64,000 nucleotides of DNA, from NCBI GenBank assembly GCA_032718475.1, contig JAUCBJ010005712.1, positions 62,001-126,000 on the forward strand, written 5' to 3'. The notes beneath the pieces are model-generated. The model was not told the DNA's origin. It saw nothing but the letters and a program-made list of their open reading frames with translations, and searched no databases. Positions 21,580-38,800 of this stretch are shown here, one piece after another. Position 1 is the stretch's first letter. Every line of letters starts with the position of its first letter. The stretch comes from Nemertoderma westbladi (taxonomy: Eukaryota; Xenacoelomorpha; Nemertodermatida; Nemertodermatidae). Made by a program: the position numbers and the translations under genes.

Positions 21580-23780
21580 GAATACACAGATAGAATAGAA
21601 TACACAGATAGAATAGAATACACAGATAGAATAGAATAGAATACACAGATAGAATAGAATACACAGATAGAATAGAATACACAGATAGAATAGAATACAC
21701 AGATAGAATAGAATACACAGATAGAATAGAATACACAGATAGAATAGAATAGAATACACAGATAGAATAGAATACACAGATAGAATAGAATACACAGATA
21801 GAATAGAATACACAGATAGAATAGAATACACAGATAGAATAGAATACACAGATAGAATAGAATACACAGATAGAATAGAATAGAATACACAGATAGAATA
21901 GAATACACAGATAGAATAGAATACACAGATAGAATAGAATACACAGATAGAATAGAATACACAGATAGAATAGAATACACAGATAGAATAGAATACACAG
22001 ATAGAATAGAATAGAATACACAGATAGAATAGAATACACAGATAGAATAGAATACACAGATAGAATAGAATACACAGATAGAATAGAATACACAGATAGA
22101 ATAGAATACACAGATAGAATAGAATACACAGATAGAATAGAATAGAATACACAGATAGAATAGAATACACAGATAGAATAGAATACACAGATAGAATAGA
22201 ATACACAGATAGAATAGAATACACAGATAGAATAGAATACACAGATAGAATAGAATACACAGATAGAATAGAATACACAGATAGAATAGAATACACAGAT
22301 AGAATAGAATACACAGATAGAATAGAATAGAATACACAGATAGAATAGAATACACAGATAGAATAGAATACACAGATAGAATAGAATACACAGATAGAAT
22401 AGAATACACAGATAGAATAGAATACACAGATAGAATAGAATACACAGATAGAATAGAATACACAGATAGAATAGAATACACAGATAGAATAGAATACACA
22501 GATAGAATAGAATACACAGATAGAATAGAATACACAGATAGAATAGAATACACAGATAGAATAGAATACACAGATAGAATAGAATACACAGATAGAATAG
22601 AATACACAGATAGAATAGAATACACAGATAGAATAGAATACACAGATAGAATAGAATACACAGATAGAATAGAATACACAGATAGAATAGAATACACAGA
22701 TAGAATAGAATACACAGATAGAATAGAATACACAGATAGAATAGAATACACAGATAGAATAGAATAGAATACACAGATAGAATAGAATACACAGATAGAA
22801 TAGAATACACAGATAGAATAGAATACACAGATAGAATAGAATACACAGATAGAATAGAATACACAGATAGAATAGAATACACAGATAGAATAGAATACAC
22901 AGATAGAATAGAATACACAGATAGAATAGAATACACAGATAGAATAGAATACACAGATAGAATAGAATAGAATACACAGATAGAATAGAATACACAGATA
23001 GAATAGAATACACAGATAGAATAGAATACACAGATAGAATAGAATACACAGATAGAATAGAATACACAGATAGAATAGAATACACAGATAGAATAGAATA
23101 CACAGATAGAATAGAATACACAGATAGAATAGAATACACAGATAGAATAGAATACACAGATAGAATAGAATACACAGATAGAATAGAATAGAATACACAG
23201 ATAGAATAGAATACACAGATAGAATAGAATACACAGATAGAATAGAATACACAGATAGAATAGAATAGAATACACAGATAGAATAGAATACACAGATAGA
23301 ATAGAATACACAGATAGAATAGAATACACAGATAGAATAGAATACACAGATAGAATAGAATACACAGATAGAATAGAATACACAGATAGAATAGAATACA
23401 CAGATAGAATAGAATACACAGATAGAATAGAATAGAATACACAGATAGAATAGAATACACAGATAGAATAGAATACACAGATAGAATAGAATAGAATACA
23501 CAGATAGAATAGAATACACAGATAGAATAGAATACACAGATAGAATAGAATACACAGATAGAATAGAATACACAGATAGAATAGAATAGAATACACAGAT
23601 AGAATAGAATACACAGATAGAATAGAATACACAGATAGAATAGAATACACAGATAGAATAGAATACACAGATAGAATAGAATACACAGATAGAATAGAAT
23701 ACACAGATAGAATAGAATAGAATACACAGATAGAATAGAATACACAGATAGAATAGAATAGAATACACAGATAGAATAGA
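21580..23780. repeat. satellite subdomain 3: homogenised canonical core
   Basis: For about 2.2 kb I see only perfect 18-bp units and perfect 23-bp units, with no point variants. The 23-mers recur irregularly (for example near 21637, 21745, 22015, 22327, 22763, 22970). The core is bounded on the left by GACAGAAT variants (about 21489 and 21567) and on the right by an irregular join at 23780-23815 containing AATAAATACACAG and a 28-bp unit. Confidence 0.85.
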
Positions 23781-25360
23781 ATAAATACACAGATAGAATA
23801 GAATAGAATAGAATACACAGATAGAATAGAATACACAGATAGAATAGAATACACAGATAGAATAGAATACACAGATAGAATAGAATACACAGATAGAATA
23901 GAATACACAGATAGAATAGAATACACAGATAGAATAAATAGAATACACAGATAGAATAGAATACACAGATAGAATAGAATACACAGATAGAATAGAATAC
24001 ACAGATAGAATAGAATACACAGATAGAATAGAATACACAGATAGAATAGAATTCACAGATAGAATAGAATACACAGATAGAATAGAATACACAGATAGAA
24101 TAGAATAGAATACACAGATATAATAGAATACACAGATAGAATAGAATAGAATACACAGATAGAATAGAATACACAGATAGAATAGAATACACAGATAGAA
24201 TAGAATACACAGATAGAATAGAATACACATATAGAATAGAATACACAGATAGAATAGAATACACAGATAGAATAGAATACACAGATAGAATAGAATACAC
24301 AGATAGAATAGAATTCACAGATAGAATAGAATACACAGATAGAATAGAATACACAGATAGAATAGAATAGAATACACAGATATAATAGAATACACAGATA
24401 GAATAGAATACACAGATAGAATAGAATACACAGATAGAATAGAATACACAGATAGAATAGAATACACAGATAGAATAGAATACACAGATAGAATAGAATA
24501 CACAGATAGAATAGAATACACAGATAGAATAGAATTCACAGATAGAATAGAATACACAGATAGAATAGAATACACAGATAGAATAGAATAGAATACACAG
24601 ATATAATAGAATACACAGATAGAATAGAATACACAGATAGAATAGAATACACAGATAGAATAGAATACACAGATAGAATAGAATACACAGATAGAATAGA
24701 ATACACAGATAGAATAGAATACACAGATAGAATAGAATACACAGATAGAATAGAATACACAGATAGAATAGAATACACAGATAGAATAGAATACACAGAT
24801 AGAATAGAATACACAGATAGAATAGAATACACAGATAGAATAGAATACACAGATAGAATAGAATAGAATACACAGATATAATAGAATACACATATAGAAT
24901 AGAATACACAGATAGAATAGAATACACAGATAGAATAGAATACACAGATAGAATAGAATACACAGATAGAATAGAATACACAGATAGAATAGACTACACA
25001 GATAGAATAGAATACACAGATGGAATAGAATACACAGATAGAATAGAATACACAGATAGAATAGAATAGAATACACAGATAGAATAGAATACACAGATAG
25101 AATAGAATAGAATACACAGATATAATAGAATACACAGATAGAATAGAATTCACAGATAGAATAGAATAGAATACACAGATATAATAGAATACACAGATAG
25201 AATAGAATACACAGATAGAATAGAATACACATATAGAATAGAATACACAGATAGAATAGAATACACAGATAGAATAGAATACACAGATAGAATAGAATAC
25301 ACAGATAGAATAGAATACACAGATAGAATAGAATAGAATACACAGATAGAATAGAATACA

Positions 25361-28300
25361 CAGATAGAATAGAATAGAATACACAGATAGAATAGAATAC
25401 ACAGATAGAATAGAATACACAGATAGAATAGAATACACAGATAGAATAGAATACACAGATAGAATAGAATACACAGATAGAATAGAATACACAGATAGAA
25501 TAGAATTCACAGATAGAATAGAATTCACAGATAGAATAGAATACACAGATAGAATAGAATACACAGATAGAATAGAATAGAATACACAGATATAATAGAA
25601 TACACAGATAGAATAGAATTCACAGATAGAATAGAATTCACAGATAGAATAGAATACACAGATAGAATAGAATACACAGATAGAATAGAATAGAATACAC
25701 AGATATAATAGAATACACAGATAGAATAGAATTCACAGATAGAATAGAATTCACAGATAGAATAGAATACACAGATAGAATAGAATACACAGATAGAATA
25801 GAATAGAATACACAGATAGAATAGAATACACAGATAGAATAGAATTCACAGATAGAATAGAATACACAGATAGAATAGAATACACAGATAGAATAGAATA
25901 GAATACACAGATATAATAGAATACACAGATAGAATAGAATTCACAGACAGAATAGAATAGAATACACAGATATAATAGAATACACAGATAGAATAGAATA
26001 CACAGATAGAATAGAATACACATATAGAATAGAATACACAGATAGAATAGAATACACAGATAGAATAGAATACACAGATAGAATAGAATACACAGATAGA
26101 ATAGAATTCACAGATAGAATAGAATTCACAGATAGAATAGAATACACAGATAGAATAGAATTCACAGATAGAATAGAATAGAATACACAGATATAATAGA
26201 ATACACAGATAGAATAGAATACACAGATAGAATAGAATACACATATAGAATAGAATACACAGATAGAATAGAATACACAGATAGAATAGAATACACAGAT
26301 AGAATAGAATACACAGATAGAATAGAATTCACAGATAGAATAGAATACACAGATAGAATAGAATACACAGATAGAATAGAATAGAATACACAGATATAAT
26401 AGAATACACAGATAGAATAGAATACACAGATAGAATAGAATACACATATAGAATAGAATACAGAGATAGAATATAATACACAGATAGAATAGAATACACA
26501 TATAGAATAGAATACACAGATAGAATAGAATACACAGATAGAATAGAATACACAGATAGAATAGAATACACATATAGAATATAATACACAGATAGAATAG
26601 AATACACAGATAGAATCGAATACACATATAGAATATAATACACAGATAGAATAGAATACACAGATAGAATAGAATACACAGATAGAATAGAATACACAGA
26701 TAGAATAGAATACACAGATAGAATAGAATACACATATAGAATAGAATACACAGATAGAATAGAATACACAGATAGAATAGAATACACAGATAGAATAGAA
26801 TACACAGATAGAATAGAATACACATATAGAATAGAATACACAGATAGAATAGAATACACAGATAGAATAGAATACACAGATAGAATAGAATACACAGATA
26901 GAATAGAATACACAGATAGAATAGAATACACAGATAGAATAGAATTCACAGATAGAATAGAATACACAGATAGAATAGAATACACAGATAGAATAGAATA
27001 GAATACACAGATATAATAGAATACACAGATAGAATAGAATACACAGATAGAATAGAATACACATATAGAATAGAATACACATATAGAATAGAATACACAG
27101 ATATAATAGAATACACAGATAGAATAGAATACACAGATAGAATAGAATACACAGATAGAATAGAATACACAGATAGAATAGAATACACAGATAGAATAGA
27201 ATACACAGATAGAATAGAATTCACAGATAGAATAGAATACACAGATAGAATAGAATACACAGATAGAATAGAATAGAATACACAGATATAATAGAATACA
27301 CAGATAGAATAGAATAGAATACACAGATAGAATAGAATACACAGATAGAATAGAATACACAGATAGAATAGAATACACAGATAGAATAGAATACACATAT
27401 AGAATAGAATACACAGATAGAATAGAATACACAGATAGAATAGAATACACAGATAGAATAGAATACACAGATAGAATAGAATTCACAGATAGAATAGAAT
27501 ACACAGATAGAATAGAATACACAGATAGAATAGAATAGAATACACAGATATAATAGAATACACAGATAGAATAGAATACACAGATAGAATAGAATACACA
27601 GATAGAATAGAATACACAGATAGAATAGAATACACAGATAGAATAGAATACACAGATAGAATAGAATACACAGATAGAATAGAATACACAGATAGAATAG
27701 AATTCACAGATAGAATAGAATACACAGATAGAATAGAATACACAGATAGAATAGAATAGAATACACAGATATAATAGAATACACAGATAGAATAGAATAC
27801 ACAGATAGAATAGAATACACATATAGAATAGAATACACATATAGAATAGAATACACAGATATAATAGAATACACAGATAGAATAGAATACACATATAGAA
27901 TAGAATACACAGATAGAATAGAATACACAGATAGAATAGAATACACAGATAGAATAGAATACACAGATAGAATAGAATTCACAGATAGAATAGAATACAC
28001 AGATAGAATAGAATACACAGATAGAATAGAATAGAATACACAGATATAATAGAATACACAGATAGAATAGAATACACAATAGAATACACAGATAGAATAG
28101 AATACACAGATAGAATAGAATACACAGATAGAATAGAATACACATATAGAATAGAATACACAGATAGAATAGAATACACAGATAGAATAGAATACACAGA
28201 TAGAATAGAATACACAGATAGAATAGAATTCACAGATAGAATAGAATACACAGATAGAATAGAATACACAGATAGAATAGAATAGAATACACAGATATAA

Positions 28301-31300
28301 TAGAATACACAGATAGAATAGAATACACAGATAGAATAGAATACACAGATAGAATAGAATACACAGATAGAATAGAATACACAGATAGAATAGAATTCAC
28401 AGATAGAATAGAATACACAGATAGAATAGAATAGAATACACAGATATAATAGAATACACAGATATAATAGAATACACAGATAGAATAGAATACACAGATA
28501 GAATAGAATACACAGATAGAATAGAATACACAAATAGAATAGAATACACAGATAGAATAGAATACACAGATAGAATAGAATACAAAGATAGAATAGAATA
28601 CACAGATAAAATAGAATACACAGATAGAATAGAATACACAGATACAATAGAATACACATATAGAATAGAATACACAGATAGAATAGAATACAAAGATGGA
28701 ATATAATACAAAGATGGAATAGAATACACAGATAGAATAGAATACACAGATAGAATAGAATACACAGATACAATAGAATACACATATAGAATAGAATACA
28801 CATATAGAATAGAATACACAGATAGAATAGAATACAAAGATGGAATAGAATACACAGATAGAATAGAATACACAGATAGAATAGAATACACAGATAGAAT
28901 AGAATACACAGATAGAATAGAATACACAGATAGAATAGAATACACAGATAGAATAGAATTCACAGATAGAATAGAATACACAGATAGAATAGAATACAAA
29001 GATGGAATAGAATACACAGATAGAATAGAATACACAGATAGAATAGAATACACAGATAGAATAGAATACAGAGATAGAATATAATACACAGATAGAATAG
29101 AATACACAGATAGAATAGAATACACAGATAGAATAGAATACACAGATAGAATAGAATACACAGATAGAATAGAATACACAGACAGAATAGAATACACAGA
29201 TAGAATAGAATAGAATACACAGATAGAATAGAATACACAGATATAATAGAATACACAGATAGAATAGAATACACAGATAGAATATAATACACAGATGGAA
29301 TAGAGTACACAGATAGAATAGAATACACAGATAGAATAGAATACACAGATAGAATAGAATACACAGATATAATAGAATACACAGATAGAATAGAATACAC
29401 AGACAGAATAGAATACACAGATAGAATAGAATAGAATACACAGATAGAATAGAATACACAGATAGAATAGAATACACAGATAGAATAGAATAGAATACAC
29501 AGATAGAATAGAATACACAGATATAATAGAATACACAGATAGAATAGAATACACAGATAGAATAGAATACACAGATAGAATAGAATAGAATACACAGATA
29601 GAATAGAATACACAGATATAATAGAATACACAGATAGAATAGAATACACAGATATAATAGAATACACAGATAGAATAGAATACACAGACAGAATAGAATA
29701 CACAGATAGAATAGAATAGAATACACAGACAGAATAGAATACACAGATAGAATAGAATAGAATACACAGATAGAATAGAATATAATACACAGATAGAATA
29801 GAATAGAATAGAATACACAGATAGAATAGAATACACAGATATAATAGAATACACAGATAGAATAGAATACACAGATATAATAGAATACACAGATAGAATA
29901 GAATACACAGACAGAATAGAATACACAGATAGAATATAATAGAATACACAGATAGAATAGAATACACATATAGAATAGAATACACAGATAGAATAGAATA
30001 CACAGATAGAATAGAATACACAGATAGAATAGAATACACAGATAGAATAGAATTCACAGATAGAATAGAATACACAGATAGAATAGAATACACAGATAGA
30101 ATAGAATAGAATACACAGATATAATAGAATACACAGATAGAATAGAATAGAATACACAGATAGAATAGAATACACAGATAGAATAGAATACACAGATAGA
30201 ATAGAATACACAGATAGAATAGAATACACATATAGAATAGAATACACAGATAGAATAGAATACACAGATAGAATAGAATACACAGATAGAATAGAATACA
30301 CAGATAGAATAGAATTCACAGATAGAATAGAATACACAGATAGAATAGAATACACAGATAGAATAGAATAGAATACACAGATATAATAGAATACACAGAT
30401 AGAATAGAATACACAGATAGAATAGAATACACAGATAGAATAGAATACACAGATAGAATAGAATACACAGATAGAATAGAATACACAGATAGAATAGAAT
30501 ACACAGATAGAATAGAATACACAGATAGAATAGAATTCACAGATAGAATAGAATACACAGATAGAATAGAATACACAGATAGAATAGAATAGAATACACA
30601 GATATAATAGAATACACAGATAGAATAGAATACACAGATAGAATAGAATACACATATAGAATAGAATACACATATAGAATAGAATACACAGATATAATAG
30701 AATACACAGATAGAATAGAATACACATATAGAATAGAATACACAGATAGAATAGAATACACAGATAGAATAGAATACACAGATAGAATAGAATACACAGA
30801 TAGAATAGAATTCACAGATAGAATAGAATACACAGATAGAATAGAATACACAGATAGAATAGAATAGAATACACAGATATAATAGAATACACAGATAGAA
30901 TAGAATACACAATAGAATACACAGATAGAATAGAATACACAGATAGAATAGAATACACAGATAGAATAGAATACACATATAGAATAGAATACACAGATAG
31001 AATAGAATACACAGATAGAATAGAATACACAGATAGAATAGAATACACAGATAGAATAGAATTCACAGATAGAATAGAATACACAGATAGAATAGAATAC
31101 ACAGATAGAATAGAATAGAATACACAGATATAATAGAATACACAGATAGAATAGAATACACAGATAGAATAGAATACACAGATAGAATAGAATACACAGA
31201 TAGAATAGAATACACAGATAGAATAGAATTCACAGATAGAATAGAATACACAGATAGAATAGAATAGAATACACAGATATAATAGAATACACAGATATAA

Positions 31301-34300
31301 TAGAATACACAGATAGAATAGAATACACAGATAGAATAGAATACACAGATAGAATAGAATACACAAATAGAATAGAATACACAGATAGAATAGAATACAC
31401 AGATAGAATAGAATACAAAGATAGAATAGAATACACAGATAAAATAGAATACACAGATAGAATAGAATACACAGATACAATAGAATACACATATAGAATA
31501 GAATACACAGATAGAATAGAATACAAAGATGGAATATAATACAAAGATGGAATAGAATACACAGATAGAATAGAATACACAGATAGAATAGAATACACAG
31601 ATACAATAGAATACACATATAGAATAGAATACACATATAGAATAGAATACACAGATAGAATAGAATACAAAGATGGAATAGAATACACAGATAGAATAGA
31701 ATACACAGATAGAATAGAATACACAGATAGAATAGAATACACAGATAGAATAGAATACACAGATAGAATAGAATACACAGATAGAATAGAATTCACAGAT
31801 AGAATAGAATACACAGATAGAATAGAATACAAAGATGGAATAGAATACACAGATAGAATAGAATACACAGATAGAATAGAATACACAGATAGAATAGAAT
31901 ACAGAGATAGAATATAATACACAGATAGAATAGAATACACAGATAGAATAGAATACACAGATAGAATAGAATACACAGATAGAATAGAATACACAGATAG
32001 AATAGAATACACAGACAGAATAGAATACACAGATAGAATAGAATAGAATACACAGATAGAATAGAATACACAGATATAATAGAATACACAGATAGAATAG
32101 AATACACAGATAGAATATAATACACAGATGGAATAGAGTACACAGATAGAATAGAATACACAGATAGAATAGAATACACAGATAGAATAGAATACACAGA
32201 TATAATAGAATACACAGATAGAATAGAATACACAGACAGAATAGAATACACAGATAGAATAGAATAGAATACACAGATAGAATAGAATACACAGATAGAA
32301 TAGAATACACAGATAGAATAGAATAGAATACACAGATAGAATAGAATACACAGATATAATAGAATACACAGATAGAATAGAATACACAGATAGAATAGAA
32401 TACACAGATAGAATAGAATAGAATACACAGATAGAATAGAATACACAGATATAATAGAATACACAGATAGAATAGAATACACAGATATAATAGAATACAC
32501 AGATAGAATAGAATACACAGACAGAATAGAATACACAGATAGAATAGAATAGAATACACAGACAGAATAGAATACACAGATAGAATAGAATAGAATACAC
32601 AGATAGAATAGAATATAATACACAGATAGAATAGAATAGAATAGAATACACAGATAGAATAGAATACACAGATATAATAGAATACACAGATAGAATAGAA
32701 TACACAGATATAATAGAATACACAGATAGAATAGAATACACAGACAGAATAGAATACACAGATAGAATAGAATAGAATACACAGATAGAATAGAATACAC
32801 AGATAGAATAGAATACACAGATAGAATAGAATACACAGATAGAATAGAATACACAGATAGAATAGAATACACAGATAGAATAGAATACACAGATAGAATA
32901 GAATACACAGATAGAATAGAATACACAGATAGAATAGAATACACAGATAGAATAGAATACACAGATAGAATAGAATACACAGATAGAATAGAATACACAG
33001 ATAGAATAGAATACACAGATAGAATAGAATACACAGATAGAATAGAATACAGAGATAGAATATAATACACAGATAGAATAGAATACACAGATAGAATAGA
33101 ATACACAGATAGAATAGAATACACAGATAGAATAGAATACACAGATAGAATAGAATACACAGATAGAATAGAATACACAGATAGAATAGAATACACAGAT
33201 AGAATAGAATACACAGATAGAATAGAATACACAGATAGAATAGAATACACAGATAGAATAGAATACAGAGATAGAATATAATACACAGATAGAATAGAAT
33301 ACAGAGATAGAATAGAATACACAGATAGAATAGAATACAGAGATAGAATAGAATACACAGATAGAATAGAATACAGAGATAGAATATAATACACAGATAG
33401 AATAGAATACAGAGATAGAATAGAATACACAGATAGAATAGAATACACAGATAGAATAGAATACACAGATAGAATAGAATACACAGATAGAATAGAATAC
33501 ACAGATAGAATAGAATACAGAGATAGAATATAATACACAGATAGAATAGAATACACAGATAGCATAGAATACACAGATAGAATAGAATACACAGATAGAA
33601 TAGAATACAGAGATAGAATATAATACACAGATAGAATAGAATACACAGATAGAATAGAATACACAGATAGAATAGAATACACAGATAGAATAGAATACAC
33701 AGATAGAATAGAATACAGAGATAGAATATAATACACAGATAGAATAGAATACACAGATAGAATAGAATACACAGATAGAATAGAATACACAGATAGAATA
33801 GAATACACAGATAGAATAGAATACACAGATAGAATAGAATACACAGATAGAATAGAATACACAGATAGAATAGAATACACAGATAGAATAGAATACAGAG
33901 ATAGAATATAATACACAGATAGAATAGAATACACAGATAGAATAGAATACACAGATAGAATAGAATACACAGATAGATTAGAATACACAGATAGAATAGA
34001 ATACAGAGATAGAATATAATACACAGATAGAATAGAATACACAGATAGAATAGAATACACAGATAGAATAGAATACACAGATAGAATAGAATACACAGAT
34101 AGAATAGAATACACAGATAGAATAGAATACACAGATAGAATAGATTACAGAGATAGAATAGATTACAGAGATAGAATATAATACACAGATAGAATATAAT
34201 ACACAGATATAATAGAATACACAGATAGAATAGAATACACAGATAGAATAGAATACACAGATAGAATAGAATACACAGATAGAATAGAATACACAGATAG

Positions 34301-35895
34301 AATAGAATACACATATAGAATAGAATACACATATAGAATAGAATACACATATAGAATAGAATACACATATAGAATAGAATACACAGATAGAATAGAATAC
34401 ACAGATAGAATAGAATACACATATAGAATAGAATACACAGATAGAATAGAATACACAGATAGAATAGAATACACAGATAGAATAGAATACACAGATAGAA
34501 TAGAAAACACAGATAGAATAGAATACACATATAGAATAGAATACACAGATAGAATAGAATACACAGATAGAATAGAATACACAGATAGAATAGAATACAC
34601 AGATAGAATAGAATACACAGACAGAATAGAATAGAATACACAGATAGAATAGAATACACAGATAGAATAGAATACACAGATAGAATAGAATACACAGATA
34701 GAATAGAATACACAGATAGAATAGAATACACAGATAGAATAGAATACACAGATAGAATAGAATACACAGATAGAATAGAATACACAGATAGAATAGAATA
34801 CACAGATAGAATAGAATACACAGATAGAATAGAATACACAGATAGAATAGAATACACAGATAGAATAGAATACACAGATAGAATAGAATACACAGATAGA
34901 ATAGAATACACAGATAGAATAGAATACACAGATAGAATAGAATAGAATACACAGATAGAATAGAATACACAGATAGAATAGAATACACAGATAGAATAGA
35001 ATACACAGATAGAATAGAATAGAATACACAGATATAATAGAATACACAGATAGAATAGAATACACAGATAGAATAGAATAGAATACACAGATATAATAGA
35101 ATACACAGATAGAATAGAATACACAGATAGAATAGAATACACAATAGAATAGAATAGAATACACAGATATAATAGAATACACAGATAGAATAGAATACAC
35201 AGATAGAATAGAATACACAGATAGAATAGAATAGAATACACAGATATAATAGAATACACAGATAGAATAGAATACACAGATAGAATAGAATACACAGATA
35301 GAATAGAATAGAATACACAGATAGAATAGAATACACAGATAGAATAGAATACACAGATAGAATAGAATACACAGATAGAATAGAATACACAGATAGAATA
35401 GAATACACAGATAGAATAGAATACACATATAGAATAGAATACACAGATAGAATAGAATACACAGATAGAATAGAATACACAGATAGAATAGAATACACAG
35501 ATAGAATAGAATACACAGATAGAATAGAATACACAGATAGAATAGAATACACAGATAGAATAGAATACACAGATAGAATAGAATACACAGATAGAATAGA
35601 ATAGAATACACAGATAGAATAGAATACACAGATAGAATAGAATAGAATACACAGATATAATAGAATACACAGATAGAATAGAATACACAGATAGAATAGA
35701 ATAGAATACACAGATAGAATAGAATACACAGATAGAATAGAATACACAGATAGAATAGAATACACATATAGAATAGAATACACAGATAGAATAGAATACA
35801 CAGATAGAATAGAATACACAGATAGAATAGAATACACAGATAGAATAGAATACACAGATAGAATAGAATAGAATACACAGATAGAATAGAATACA
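25361..35895. repeat. higher-order copy A of a 10,535-bp repeat
   Basis: Landmark variants recur exactly 10,535 bp later in copy B: AATCGAATAC at 26617 and 37152, CACAATAGAA (13-bp unit) at 28075 and 38610 and at 30908 and 41443, AGCATAGAAT at 33563 and 44098, GATTAGAATA at 33976 and 44511, and TAGATTACAGAG near 34142 and 44677. Agreement holds over at least 25.4-34.15 kb. It is lost near 34.2-34.6 kb, where copy A has a row of four CATATAG units and copy B has one. Confidence 0.9.
27102..32768. repeat. 2,833-bp tandem duplication inside copy A
   Basis: The 13-bp unit CACAATAGAA lies at 28075 and 30908. TATAATACACAGATAG followed by a 28-bp unit lies at 29781 and 32614. Both pairs are 2,833 bp apart. 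The junction is near 29,935, where AATATAATAG marks the first copy only. The left limit is approximate. The same pair is present in copy B (38610 and 41443), so it formed before the 10,535-bp duplication. Confidence 0.85.
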
Positions 35896-38800
35896 CAGAT
35901 AGAATAGAATAGAATACACAGATAGAATAGAATACACAGATAGAATAGAATACACAGATAGAATAGAATACACAGATAGAATAGAATACACAGATAGAAT
36001 AGAATACACAGATAGAATAGAATACACAGATAGAATAGAATACACAGATAGAATAGAATTCACAGATAGAATAGAATACACAGATAGAATAGAATACACA
36101 GATAGAATAGAATAGAATACACAGATATAATAGAATACACAGATAGAATAGAATTCACAGATAGAATAGAATTCACAGATAGAATAGAATACACAGATAG
36201 AATAGAATACACAGATAGAATAGAATAGAATACACAGATATAATAGAATACACAGATAGAATAGAATTCACAGATAGAATAGAATTCACAGATAGAATAG
36301 AATACACAGATAGAATAGAATACACAGATAGAATAGAATAGAATACACAGATATAATAGAATACACAGATAGAATAGAATTCACAGATAGAATAGAATAC
36401 ACAGATAGAATAGAATACACAGATAGAATAGAATAGAATACACAGATATAATAGAATACACAGATAGAATAGAATTCACAGATAGAATAGAATAGAATAC
36501 ACAGATATAATAGAATACACAGATAGAATAGAATACACAGATAGAATAGAATACACATATAGAATAGAATACACAGATAGAATAGAATACACAGATAGAA
36601 TAGAATACACAGATAGAATAGAATACACAGATAGAATAGAATTCACAGATAGAATAGAATTCACAGATAGAATAGAATACACAGATAGAATAGAATTCAC
36701 AGATAGAATAGAATAGAATACACAGATATAATAGAATACACAGATAGAATAGAATACACAGATAGAATAGAATACACATATAGAATAGAATACACAGATA
36801 GAATAGAATACACAGATAGAATAGAATACACAGATAGAATAGAATACACAGATAGAATAGAATTCACAGATAGAATAGAATACACAGATAGAATAGAATA
36901 CACAGATAGAATAGAATAGAATACACAGATATAATAGAATACACAGATAGAATAGAATACACAGATAGAATAGAATACACATATAGAATAGAATACAGAG
37001 ATAGAATATAATACACAGATAGAATAGAATACACATATAGAATAGAATACACAGATAGAATAGAATACACAGATAGAATAGAATACACAGATAGAATAGA
37101 ATACACATATAGAATATAATACACAGATAGAATAGAATACACAGATAGAATCGAATACACATATAGAATATAATACACAGATAGAATAGAATACACAGAT
37201 AGAATAGAATACACAGATAGAATAGAATACACAGATAGAATAGAATACACAGATAGAATAGAATACACATATAGAATATAATACACAGATAGAATAGAAT
37301 ACACAGATAGAATAGAATACACAGATAGAATAGAATACACAGATAGAATAGAATACACATATAGAATAGAATACACAGATAGAATAGAATACACAGATAG
37401 AATAGAATACACAGATAGAATAGAATACACAGATAGAATAGAATACACAGATAGAATAGAATACACAGATAGAATAGAATTCACAGATAGAATAGAATAC
37501 ACAGATAGAATAGAATACACAGATAGAATAGAATAGAATACACAGATATAATAGAATACACAGATAGAATAGAATACACAGATAGAATAGAATACACATA
37601 TAGAATAGAATACACATATAGAATAGAATACACAGATATAATAGAATACACAGATAGAATAGAATACACATATAGAATAGAATACACAGATAGAATAGAA
37701 TACACAGATAGAATAGAATACACAGATAGAATAGAATACACAGATAGAATAGAATTCACAGATAGAATAGAATACACAGATAGAATAGAATACACAGATA
37801 GAATAGAATAGAATACACAGATATAATAGAATACACAGATAGAATAGAATAGAATACACAGATAGAATAGAATACACAGATAGAATAGAATACACAGATA
37901 GAATAGAATACACAGATAGAATAGAATACACATATAGAATAGAATACACAGATAGAATAGAATACACAGATAGAATAGAATACACAGATAGAATAGAATA
38001 CACAGATAGAATAGAATTCACAGATAGAATAGAATACACAGATAGAATAGAATACACAGATAGAATAGAATAGAATACACAGATATAATAGAATACACAG
38101 ATAGAATAGAATACACAGATAGAATAGAATACACAGATAGAATAGAATACACAGATAGAATAGAATACACAGATAGAATAGAATACACAGATAGAATAGA
38201 ATACACAGATAGAATAGAATACACAGATAGAATAGAATTCACAGATAGAATAGAATACACAGATAGAATAGAATACACAGATAGAATAGAATAGAATACA
38301 CAGATATAATAGAATACACAGATAGAATAGAATACACAGATAGAATAGAATACACATATAGAATAGAATACACATATAGAATAGAATACACAGATATAAT
38401 AGAATACACAGATAGAATAGAATACACATATAGAATAGAATACACAGATAGAATAGAATACACAGATAGAATAGAATACACAGATAGAATAGAATACACA
38501 GATAGAATAGAATTCACAGATAGAATAGAATACACAGATAGAATAGAATACACAGATAGAATAGAATAGAATACACAGATATAATAGAATACACAGATAG
38601 AATAGAATACACAATAGAATACACAGATAGAATAGAATACACAGATAGAATAGAATACACAGATAGAATAGAATACACATATAGAATAGAATACACAGAT
38701 AGAATAGAATACACAGATAGAATAGAATACACAGATAGAATAGAATACACAGATAGAATAGAATTCACAGATAGAATAGAATACACAGATAGAATAGAAT

